From Geomonas silvestris (GTDB lineage Bacteria; Desulfobacterota; Desulfuromonadia; Geobacterales; Geobacteraceae), in assembly GCF_014193515.1 (NCBI RefSeq), contig NZ_BLXX01000007.1, forward strand, positions 62,001-126,000: a stretch of 64,000 nucleotides of DNA, in the 5' to 3' direction. Under the pieces are notes generated by a model. It was not told where the DNA came from. It was given only the letters and a program-made list of their open reading frames with translations, and ran no database searches. Each line of letters starts with the position of its first letter. Positions within the stretch are counted from its first letter, which is position 1. The position numbers and the translations under genes are program-made. This document shows positions 24,901-32,197 of the stretch, in pieces.

Positions 24901-25126
24901 CCTCGCTCTCGGCCTCTTTCAGGGTGTCCTGGTGGTGGAAGTAGAGCGTCGTCAGAGTGAGCGACACCATGAACGCGGTCCAGGCGGCGATGTAGCCGAC
25001 CCCGTAACGGGAGAGCGACGCGGAGAGCCTCGTGATGCGGGATGTTTTCCCGGCCTGGGCGGCCGATGGCGAAGGGGGCAACTGAGCACCTCGATTCCGT
25101 GGTAAGGATCGGCTGTGACATACCAC
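21971..25126 (-). CDS. hybrid histidine kinase with heme-motif DUF3365 sensor domain
   Basis: A 1051-residue sensor kinase. Order: TM1 (about 43-62); a periplasmic DUF3365/Tll0287-like domain carrying CLTCH (207-211), a c-type heme attachment motif; TM2 (about 246-262); three or four PAS domains (about 275-650); HisKA with GGIAHDFNNILL; HATPase; and a C-terminal receiver with LVDDEK, the phosphoacceptor in LVLMDLTMP and KPYT. It probably senses redox state or a gas through periplasmic heme. The GTG at 25126 has no clear ribosome site; a TTG at 25081 follows GAGGTG and may be the true start. No response regulator is adjacent. Confidence 0.9.
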   Translation of the reverse strand: MVCHSRSLPRNRGAQLPPSPSAAQAGKTSRITRLSASLSRYGVGYIAAWTAFMVSLTLTTLYFHHQDTLKEAESEARNYFLLNQFYRGWAARLGGVYAPADKVAPNPYLTTPRRDLRTEDGQELTLVNPAYMTRMVFEAIRHSSATPVISKLVSDRPLNPANAPDPWEREAIEAFIRKGATERTQLSSINGQPYLRYISRFTTLPPCLTCHGVQGYRTGEVRGGITIAIPLAPYLASEAQTRNDLVAGYLALWFAGTVGIGASSRKRTRYEERLRASEEKFRTICDWTQDWEYWIDASGELRYLSPSCEEHTGHPPDAFLADPDLLARLVHPEDREAYVHHVRQSRLQPKECAGTHEFRIIARDGTLRWIHHACRPVFSAGNYQGRRISNRDITVQKLHEQELAVRAELLNCVSDSVLVLDRGGKILDANETAWRWYGSSREELLELNLADFSSNREFPALKRLEQIFSAGSAVFESEHLLKNGERRLVEVTARIIDYRGRPACLSSIRDITERKLVEEDLHQARLEQQQAAEALKESERTLRVLFEVTQAGIIQLDDQGVVRFANPRMAEMLGLAPEQLLGSDYRALIGADQVEPATENLRQLFSGATECLSTERHYRRADGSPFWGYLTARRVVSGGGGVVTMVGTVTDLSELKSAEEKRLRMEQQMLHVQKLESLGVLAGGIAHDFNNILLAIMGNASLALHRLPPDSPAQYHLEQIEHASDKAADLARQMLAYSGKGHFVLQAVDLNRLVQDMTAMLEVSLSKKVTLHFELDEGIPCLVADATQLRQIVMNLAINATEAIGEQSGDITIRTGCLECDRSLLASTWLNDDLPPGFYDFLEVRDTGCGMDADTLARIFEPFFTTKFTGRGLGMAAILGIVRGHKGAISVESEPGRGTCFRIYLPASRQTSCETSKVETSQAWRGSGTVLLVDDEKAVREVGRELLRALGFAVICAEDGAEALKRYQERRDEISLVLMDLTMPNLNGEETFRELIRLDPGVRVVLSSGFTEQEVAGKFPGRRLAGFMQKPYTLGALRELLSRLDLTAPKI

Positions 25127-25400
25127 GTATCGGGTCGCGAGTGAATATCTTTTAGCATTTTGTGGTGATTGGGACCGCCTCCCTGAGTTGGTCGTTAATA
25201 CATTAACGAGCCCTTACCATAGAAACGGCTATTGGATCAGCAACCGAGGTCATCCTAGAAACCGACGGCCTTCCCCTTTTTTTTCCCGTCAAGGCTGTTA
25301 ACATTACCTGAAAAGATGAGCTAAACCACATTAAACCAGCGCCGGTATCGCCTATTAATGATAGATCCACCGCGCTTCCCCGACCAGGAGCCTCCAGACC

Positions 25401-26528
25401 ATGCACGAATCCATCGTCGTCTTTTCGCACCTGCGCTGGGACTTCGTCTACCAGCGCCCCCAGCACCTCCTGGCCCGCATGGCCAAACTCCGACCGATCA
25501 TCTTCATCGAGGAGCCGATCCACCAGGAAAACAGCGCCCCCTTTTTCGAGCTGAGCCGGCCCGAACCGGGGGTCCTGGTCTGCAAACCGGTCACCCCGAG
25601 CTCTCAGGGCGGTTTCCATGACGAGCAGATCCCCTGGATTGCGGAGCTCCTCGGAGAGCTTCTGGCCAAGGAGCAGATCAGCCACTACCTCGCCTGGTTC
25701 TACACCCCGATGGCGCTGCCGCTGTTGCGCCACCTCAGGCCGCAGCTGGTGGTCTACGACTGCATGGACGAACTCTCCGGGTTCCTGAAGGCACCACGAC
25801 AGCTCACCCAGCGCGAGGCCGCCCTCTTGAAGTCCGCGCACCTCGTCTTCACCGGCGGGCGGAGCCTCTACGAGGCGAAGAAGGGGCTGCACCCCGCGGT
25901 GCACTGTTTCCCGAGCAGTGTCGACGCCGCCCACTTCGCCAAAGCGCTGGACCCCGCCCTGGACCACCCGCTGCAGCGCCCCCTCCCCCGGCCGCGCCTG
26001 GGGTTTTACGGGGTACTGGACGAGCGACTCGACCTCGCCTTGCTGCACGCCCTGGCCAAGACGCACCCGGGCTGGCAGATCGTCCTGGTGGGCCCGGTGG
26101 TCAAGATCGCCCCCGAGACGCTCCCCAAGGCCCCCAACATCCACTACTTCGGGAAAAAAGAGTACACCGAACTCCCCGCCTTTCTCTCCGGCTGGGATGT
26201 CTGCATCCTCCCCTTCGCATTGAACGAAGCGACCCGCTACATAAGCCCCACGAAGACCCTCGAGTACATGGCCGCGGAAAAGCCGGTGGTCAGCACCCCC
26301 ATCACCGACGTGGTGCGCCCCTACGGCGAGGTGGTCTTCATCGGCCGAAGCATCGCGGAGTTCATCACGGGGTGCGAGCAGGCGCTCAGGCAGGATGCGG
26401 AGCAGAAGCGTCGCATGGTGGCCGGCATGCGCCGCATCCTTTCCAGCACCTCCTGGGACAGCACCGTGGAGGCGATGGACACCCTGATCCGGCAGGCGCT
26501 CCGCGAGAGAACTGCCGCGCCTCGTTGA
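25401..26528 (+). CDS. GT4-like glycosyltransferase
   Basis: A 375-residue GT-B fold glycosyltransferase. The N-terminus (VVFSHLRWDFVYQRPQHLLAR) is typical of a glycosyltransferase group often found beside UDP-galactopyranose mutase genes. The C-terminal half has the nucleotide-sugar region (FALNEATRYISPTKTLEYMA, an E-x7-E-like segment). No membrane segment. It is convergent with the GH1-RmlD gene and shares a terminator with it. Donor and acceptor are unknown; a galactose-derived sugar is inferred from the surroundings. Confidence 0.82.
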   Translation: MHESIVVFSHLRWDFVYQRPQHLLARMAKLRPIIFIEEPIHQENSAPFFELSRPEPGVLVCKPVTPSSQGGFHDEQIPWIAELLGELLAKEQISHYLAWFYTPMALPLLRHLRPQLVVYDCMDELSGFLKAPRQLTQREAALLKSAHLVFTGGRSLYEAKKGLHPAVHCFPSSVDAAHFAKALDPALDHPLQRPLPRPRLGFYGVLDERLDLALLHALAKTHPGWQIVLVGPVVKIAPETLPKAPNIHYFGKKEYTELPAFLSGWDVCILPFALNEATRYISPTKTLEYMAAEKPVVSTPITDVVRPYGEVVFIGRSIAEFITGCEQALRQDAEQKRRMVAGMRRILSSTSWDSTVEAMDTLIRQALRERTAAPR

Positions 26529-26551
26529 GGCAGCGCCCGCTTCAGCACCAG

Positions 26552-26577
26552 AAAAAGCCCCGAACCGGGGCTTTTTT
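26552..26577. terminator. bidirectional terminator between convergent genes
   Basis: A perfect stem AGCCCCG / CGGGGCT with loop AAC, AAAAA before and TTTTTT after. Confidence 0.9.
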
Positions 26578-26641
26578 CGTTTGCGGCACCACCGTCGGGG
26601 TGTCACAGCAAGGGCTTTAGCGCGGGAAAACCGTTCCGGCG

Positions 26642-28834
26642 CTAGGGGAGACGGGGGAGAGCCGCGTCACGGAAGTAGCGCTCTAACGCGTCGTCCAGCT
26701 CGGGAAGGGATCCGCCGCGCACGGTGGCGAGGGGGACGAAGGAGGGACGCAGCGCGGGAAAGCCGAAGCTCGCCGCGGGGCGGGGGAGGACGCCGGCGGG
26801 GTCCAGGCCGGCCAGCGCCGCGAACCGGCGGGCGAACTCGGCCCAGCTCACGGCACCCAGGTTGGAAAGGTGCCAGATCCCCCGCTCCCGGTCCAGCAGG
26901 AGATCGAGGCTCGCGCTCACCAGGTCCGGGACGTAGGTGGGGGAGACGTAGAGGTCGCACGCCGCGGGTACCCCCTCTCCGCGGCGCAGCTCGCGCAGGG
27001 TCGTGGTGACGAAGTTGTAATCGTCCCAGGGGCCGAAAAAGGCGCTGGTTCGCACCACCAGCGCCTGCGGGTGGAGGGCGAGCACCCGCCGCTCCGCCTC
27101 CGCCTTGCTGTGACCGTAGGTATTGAGGGGGGCCACGGGGTCGTTTTCGTAGTAGGCCGTCCCTTTCTTGCCGTTGAACACCATGTCTGAGGAGAAGGTG
27201 AGCAGGGCGATCCCCCGCTTGCCGCACTCCCCCGCCAGGAGTGCGGGACCGGTGGTATTCTCGCGAAAGCAGTTCTCCCGATCCGACTCGGCCTGGTCGA
27301 TGCGCACGAATCCGGCGCCGTTTACCACCGCCCAGGGGCGGAAGCGCTCCAGCGCCGCGGCCACCGATTCGGGAGAGGCGATGTCCAGTTCCTGGCGGCA
27401 CAAAAGCCGGTAGTGGATGCCGCGCTGCTGGCAGAGCCGGGCGAAGGCCTGCCCCAGCGTCCCGGTCTTGCCGGTTATGAGCACCCCGCAGGCCGCCTCG
27501 CCGTCGAAGTGGCGCGGACGCCACCCCGCAGGGCGGCACTCGGGGAGAAAGCGCTCCGGCCGGCGCCACCACCCCGGGGTACCGAGACAGGGGTCGCTGA
27601 GCCCGCCGGTCTGCGAAAGCTCCCTGAGTGCCGCTCCGATGGCGGTCCGGCGCGGGCGGGGGCCCCGGATGTCGAAGGCGCCGGGCTCGTAGCAGCCGGT
27701 CTGCCGGGTGAACAGCGAGTCCCAGTCGAACGACCCCAAAAGCGCCCAGGAGGTCACCGCCTCAAGTGCCACCCCCTGGCGCCTCAGGGCGAGCGCGGCC
27801 TGCCAGGCCTCGTTGAGCCAGCGCAGCTGCTCCTCGCGGCTTGAGCCGAGGTGCACCTCGGTGATGGCGAGCGACCTGCCGTAGCGGGCCCACGCCTCGC
27901 GCAGGTGCTCCTCGTGACCCACGATCCCCTCGGGCCGGACCCGGACCGCCTCCACGTCGGCATAGCGGTCCCGGCCGTTGCCCCCCCTGACCCACTCGGG
28001 GTAGCGCTCCAGGCGGTGATCCAGGAAACGGTCGCTGGTCAGGTAGTAGTTGACGCCGATCACGTCGGGGGGGGAGGGGCGCTCGCAGAACTCGTCCAGC
28101 TCGGCGGGGCTTGCGCCGTGCAGCTCCAGCCACCACCTGAGCGGGTGCTGGTCGTTCACCCTGCCGCAAAGCAGGTCGTAGCTGAGCCAACGCCGGTGGT
28201 TTTCGAACTCCGCCTGGTAGCGCAGCCGCCCGGTGGCGAAGGTGCAGCCCAGATCCTCGGTGGCGACCAGGCGGGCCTGCGGGTTCACCTGGCGTATGGC
28301 GCGCATGGCGCGGGCAATGGCGCGGCACTGCAACAGGAGCGCGCGCACGAAGCTCAGATCGTCGGCGGCGTGGGGGTACCAGTGCCCGTAGAGGGCGCTG
28401 AAACGTGCGGTGGTGAGCGGTTCGTTGATCGGGGTGTAGGCGGAGATCCAGGGGTAGCGGCGGGCCACCTGGGCGGCATAGCGGGCGAGCTTGTCGGGGA
28501 AACCGGCATCGAGCAGGCTCGTGTAGGCGGGGCCGCTGCCGTGATGCAGCAGCCCCGCGATGGGAGCGATCCCCAGCTCCCTGAGCCTGGCCAGGCGCTC
28601 GTCGCACCAGGACCAGTCCGTCTCCTCCGGGGTGTTTGGCGCCACCAGCTCCCACAGTACCGGGTAGCGCAAGGTCTTAAGCCCCAGTCCGGCGATGAGC
28701 TCCAGGTCCGCGGGGCGGTTTAGGTGGCCACTTAGGGCCAGCTGGTTCTGGTAGGTATCTCGCACGCGGTTCACGGTGCATTCAATGCCGCCCCACAGCT
28801 CGGGAGGTTCGGTCAAACTTCTGCGGGATTCCAT
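26642..28834 (-). CDS. GH1-like glycoside hydrolase fused to RmlD-like sugar-nucleotide reductase
   Basis: A 730-residue two-domain protein. Residues about 12-405 form a family 1 glycosidase-like barrel with the acid/base pair NE at 137-138 (TPINEPL) and a candidate nucleophile E326 (ITEVH). Residues about 448-730 form a dTDP-4-dehydrorhamnose reductase-like Rossmann domain with GKTGTLG (455-461), a serine in FSSDMVF and the catalytic YGHSK (Y573, K577). No signal peptide, so cytoplasmic. The ATG at 28834 follows GAGG; the GTG at 28840 would lie too close. It is the last gene of the gal operon, 18 bases after galK. Substrates are not known. Confidence 0.85.
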   Translation of the reverse strand: MESRRSLTEPPELWGGIECTVNRVRDTYQNQLALSGHLNRPADLELIAGLGLKTLRYPVLWELVAPNTPEETDWSWCDERLARLRELGIAPIAGLLHHGSGPAYTSLLDAGFPDKLARYAAQVARRYPWISAYTPINEPLTTARFSALYGHWYPHAADDLSFVRALLLQCRAIARAMRAIRQVNPQARLVATEDLGCTFATGRLRYQAEFENHRRWLSYDLLCGRVNDQHPLRWWLELHGASPAELDEFCERPSPPDVIGVNYYLTSDRFLDHRLERYPEWVRGGNGRDRYADVEAVRVRPEGIVGHEEHLREAWARYGRSLAITEVHLGSSREEQLRWLNEAWQAALALRRQGVALEAVTSWALLGSFDWDSLFTRQTGCYEPGAFDIRGPRPRRTAIGAALRELSQTGGLSDPCLGTPGWWRRPERFLPECRPAGWRPRHFDGEAACGVLITGKTGTLGQAFARLCQQRGIHYRLLCRQELDIASPESVAAALERFRPWAVVNGAGFVRIDQAESDRENCFRENTTGPALLAGECGKRGIALLTFSSDMVFNGKKGTAYYENDPVAPLNTYGHSKAEAERRVLALHPQALVVRTSAFFGPWDDYNFVTTTLRELRRGEGVPAACDLYVSPTYVPDLVSASLDLLLDRERGIWHLSNLGAVSWAEFARRFAALAGLDPAGVLPRPAASFGFPALRPSFVPLATVRGGSLPELDDALERYFRDAALPRLP

Positions 28835-28852
28835 GACCACCTCGCGGAAAAC

Positions 28853-29935
28853 CTAGCGGGGGACCAGCAGGGTCCCCAGTTGCCCCTTCTCACGGTACCG
28901 GTCGAGCACCCATTCGCCGAGTTGGGTGCCCCACCCCTCCCGAACCAGCGCGACGCAGGCGCCGCCGAATCCGGCCCCGGTAAGCCGGGCTCCGAAAACC
29001 TCCTCTTCCCCCTGCAGCAGTTGCACCATGAGGTTCAGGGCGGGAATCGAGACCTCGAAGTCGTCCCTGAGGCTGCGGTGCGAGAAGTTCATGAGCTCGC
29101 CGAAGCGCCGGGCGTCGACCCCCTGGGCCGCCTCGAGGACGCGCAGGTTTTCGGTCACCACGTGCCGGGCCCTTTTGGCCAGCTCCTCGGGGAGCGCGGC
29201 CAGCTCCCCCGGATCCCCGACATCCCTCAAAGCCGCTACCCCGAGAAGCCGCGCGGCCTCCTCGCACTCCCGGCGCCGCTCGTTGTAGCCGCTCTCCTCG
29301 AGCCGGCGCGGGACGCCGCTGTCCAGGACCAAAAGCTCCGCCCCCTCGGGGAGCGGCAGGAGCCTCCGCTCCAGGGTCCGGGTATCGAGGAAGAGCATGT
29401 GGTGCTCGTCGGCGAGGCTTGCCGCCATCTGGTCCATGATGCCGCAGTTCACCCCCGCGTACTCGATCTCCGCCCTTTGGGCCAGCCGCGCCACCCGGAC
29501 GTCGTCCAGGTCCAGGTGGAACAGCTCGCGCAGCGCACGCAGCACGGCAACCTCGAGGGCGGCGGAACTGGAAAGGCCGGACCCCATCGGGACCTGGGAG
29601 TCCACCCTCATGAGCACCGGCGGGATCACCGCCCCGCCTTGCCGCACCAGGGTAAGGCAGCCGTGCAGGTAGGCGGCGAAACCCGGCGGTGTCGGCCCGA
29701 CCGGCTCGCAGTCGACCCGCTGCCCCAGGTCCTCCGCCGCGAAGTGGTCCAGCCGGTCCGGGCTCAGCGCCATCTCCACCCGGGTCTTTTGCGGTATCGC
29801 GCAGGGTAGCACGAACCCGTCGTTGTAGTCGGTGTGCTCGCCGAGCAGGTTCACCCGTCCGGGGGCCTGGGCTACGGCTTTGGGTTCCACGCCGAAGAGT
29901 TCCAGAAACGATCGAGGCATGAGGCGCTGCTCCAT
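28853..29935 (-). CDS. galK: galactokinase
   Basis: A 360-residue GHMP kinase phosphorylating galactose at C1. It has the galactokinase signature GRVNLLGEHTDYNDGFVLP (about residues 26-44), the ATP loop PMGSGLSSSAALEVA and a C-terminal GAGFGGACVALV motif. The first ATG is kept, with GGAG at the end of the upstream gene; the ATG at 29920 is an alternative. It follows the M24-like gene by 3 bases. Confidence 0.95.
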   Translation of the reverse strand: MEQRLMPRSFLELFGVEPKAVAQAPGRVNLLGEHTDYNDGFVLPCAIPQKTRVEMALSPDRLDHFAAEDLGQRVDCEPVGPTPPGFAAYLHGCLTLVRQGGAVIPPVLMRVDSQVPMGSGLSSSAALEVAVLRALRELFHLDLDDVRVARLAQRAEIEYAGVNCGIMDQMAASLADEHHMLFLDTRTLERRLLPLPEGAELLVLDSGVPRRLEESGYNERRRECEEAARLLGVAALRDVGDPGELAALPEELAKRARHVVTENLRVLEAAQGVDARRFGELMNFSHRSLRDDFEVSIPALNLMVQLLQGEEEVFGARLTGAGFGGACVALVREGWGTQLGEWVLDRYREKGQLGTLLVPR

Positions 29936-29938
29936 GGC

Positions 29939-31030
29939 CTAGCGCTCCAGGACCTGGGGCCGGGGGATGCCGGCCACCGGCACCGTGGGCCAGGCGGGGT
30001 CGAGGGTGAGGTTTTCCAGACCGCTCTCGGTGATGAGGAAGGTGTCCTCCACCTTGGCACCGGGAAGGCTCGGGTTCCAGGCCACCGCGCTTGCGGCGGC
30101 AAGGGTCTGACAGCTGTCGGGGGTGGCTATCACCTCGCGGGAGAGGTAGCCGGTGCTCCCCCCCTGGTGGTGCTCCCGGATCGCCTCGGGGTGCCCGAGC
30201 GCCGCGTACGCCTTGGAGAGTTCCCGGTACACGGTGCGCAGCCGCGCCCCCGGGCGCGAGAACTCGAGGGCCCGCGCCTCCACCTGCTGCACCAGGCGGT
30301 GCCGCTCGAGGGTCGCGGCGGGGAGCGCCCCGAAGCTTAGGAAACGGGTGAGGTTCGCCCACAGCCCAAAGCCCCGGGCACAGAAGACCAGCATCGCGTA
30401 GCGTCCCAGGGGGGCCGTGGTCGGCATCGGGTGGCGGTAGAGCTCGAGGCGCCGCTCCCCTGCCGCCATGACCAGCCCCGGCTCGAGACCGCGCCGCAAA
30501 AGCGCCTGCGCCCCTGCCCCCGCCAGGTCCAGCTCGCTCCACTCGGGACGCGCCAGGTTCAAGACCTCGGTCATCGCGAGCGCCGCCTGGCGCCCCACCT
30601 CCCGGTAACGCTCGACCTCGCCCGGGACCAGGGCCCACCTGGCATGCAGGAGCTCCTCGGGAAGCGGCTCCTCTCCGGGCACCGGCCGATCCGAAAAGAC
30701 CCGACACCTCTGGGTCAGCTCGCGCACCAGCGCCTCGCGCGCCTCCGGATAGGCCCAGGGGGTGGGGCGGACCGGGAACCCCACCGGGAGCTCCTCGTCC
30801 ATGAGGCGCGCCGCCTCGATCTCGTCGGTAACGACGCACCCCCCCTGGGCGGTCACCACGACCTCGGCGATCCCGGTCTCCGCAGCCAAAAGTACCGCGC
30901 TGGAGCCGCCGGCACTGATCCAGGCAAACCAGTCGATGCCGCGCAAGCGGGCAGCCCCCCCCTCCCCCAGCACCCGCTGCACGGTGCGGACCTTCTCCTG
31001 TACCTCCTGGTAGCGCGAGCTGCCGGTCAC
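29939..31030 (-). CDS. degenerate M24 (prolidase-like) protein in the galactose operon
   Basis: A 363-residue protein with the layout of M24 peptidases: an N-terminal creatinase-like domain, then a pita-bread domain. Of the five metal ligands, the second Asp is replaced by Asn (N226 in ANLTR), the first Asp position holds Ala or Cys, and the first Glu position is Asn (N319 in WNPSL). A His (HHQGG, 287-291) and the last Glu (E328 in VEDT) remain. Catalysis as a metallopeptidase is therefore doubtful. It overlaps galT by 4 bases and precedes galK by 3, so it is made together with Leloir enzymes. Role unknown. Confidence 0.75.
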   Translation of the reverse strand: MTGSSRYQEVQEKVRTVQRVLGEGGAARLRGIDWFAWISAGGSSAVLLAAETGIAEVVVTAQGGCVVTDEIEAARLMDEELPVGFPVRPTPWAYPEAREALVRELTQRCRVFSDRPVPGEEPLPEELLHARWALVPGEVERYREVGRQAALAMTEVLNLARPEWSELDLAGAGAQALLRRGLEPGLVMAAGERRLELYRHPMPTTAPLGRYAMLVFCARGFGLWANLTRFLSFGALPAATLERHRLVQQVEARALEFSRPGARLRTVYRELSKAYAALGHPEAIREHHQGGSTGYLSREVIATPDSCQTLAAASAVAWNPSLPGAKVEDTFLITESGLENLTLDPAWPTVPVAGIPRPQVLER

Positions 31031-32112
31031 AGGGTCACCGCCACGGCCCGCAACTCCTCGGCCTTTTCTTCGGGAAGGGCGTCGTTGGCGAACATCCCGG
31101 CGGCGAGCTCGGTCCCCGCCAGGTACTTGAGCCGGTCACTCGAGCGGTACGGGGGGAAGAACTCGGCATGCAGGTGCGACTCGGGGTGCGCCTTGCCGTC
31201 CACCGGCCCCTGGTACCAGGCCATCAGGTAGGGGAAGGGGCGCTGCCAGAGCCCGTCGTACTTGAGCAGGGTGGTCTTCAGAGCCCGGGCCAGGTCCGCG
31301 CGCACCGGCGGGGTGAGGGCCCGGAAGTCCGGCACCGCCTTGATGGGGGCGAGCCAGACCTCGTAGGGATAGCGGGCCCAGGCGGGGACGAAGGAGATGG
31401 CGTGCTCGCCGCGGTAGATGACCCGGGTGTCGGCCGCGAGTTCGGCGGCGATCAGGGTCTCCAGGAGCGGTTTCCCCTTCTTCTCGAGGTAGCTCTTCTC
31501 CTGGTGGTTCATGCGCTTGGGGACCGGAGGGATGAACGGGTAGGCGTAGATCTGTCCGTGCGGGTGGTGCAGGGTGACCCCGACCTCCACCCCCTTGTTC
31601 TCGAAGGGGAGCACGTACTTGATCCTCGGGTCCTGCGCGAGCACCGCGGTGCGGCTCCCCCAGACCTCCATGAGGAGCTCCAGGTGGTCGAGCGGGAGCC
31701 CGGCCAGCGAGGTTGCGGGATCCTTGGTGAAGACCACCACCTCGCACTTCCCCAGTCCCGGCATGGTGTCGACGATGCTCTTCGGGGCATCGTGGGCCAG
31801 GGGGCTCAAGGAGGGGAACCGGTTGTCGAACACCGCCACCTCGTAGTTCCCCTGGGGCAGCTCGGTGGGATTCTCCGGATCGGTAGTGACCGCGAGCGGG
31901 TTGTACTCCGGCGGCGGCATGAAGGTGCGTCCCTGGCGGTAGCTTGCGTAGGCGATCCACTCGCGGCGCAGGGGGTGCCAGCGCAGGTGCGGGTTGGCCT
32001 CCAGCGGTTCCCGGTTCGGACTGGGGACCGGGCCTGCCACCTCGATGGGGCGCCGGCCGTACAAGGTCAGGCTGCGTCCGTCGGGTTTAACGAGCTCGTG
32101 CCGGTAGAGCAT
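31027..32112 (-). CDS. galT: galactose-1-phosphate uridylyltransferase
   Basis: A 361-residue HIT-superfamily enzyme exchanging UMP between UDP-glucose and galactose-1-phosphate. The active-site motif HPHGQIY follows VGVTLH; the N-terminus has the family RREWIAYASYRQGR segment. GGAGG precedes the ATG at 32112. It overlaps the M24-like gene by 4 bases. With galK here and galE at 20 kb the pathway is complete. Confidence 0.95.
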   Translation of the reverse strand: MLYRHELVKPDGRSLTLYGRRPIEVAGPVPSPNREPLEANPHLRWHPLRREWIAYASYRQGRTFMPPPEYNPLAVTTDPENPTELPQGNYEVAVFDNRFPSLSPLAHDAPKSIVDTMPGLGKCEVVVFTKDPATSLAGLPLDHLELLMEVWGSRTAVLAQDPRIKYVLPFENKGVEVGVTLHHPHGQIYAYPFIPPVPKRMNHQEKSYLEKKGKPLLETLIAAELAADTRVIYRGEHAISFVPAWARYPYEVWLAPIKAVPDFRALTPPVRADLARALKTTLLKYDGLWQRPFPYLMAWYQGPVDGKAHPESHLHAEFFPPYRSSDRLKYLAGTELAAGMFANDALPEEKAEELRAVAVTL

Positions 32113-32197
32113 ACGACCTCCAGGTCACGGCACGGCGGGACGCCGGCCGGAAAAGGCAAAACGATTCGGGTTCACTTAGGGGGGATGATCGGGGGGG

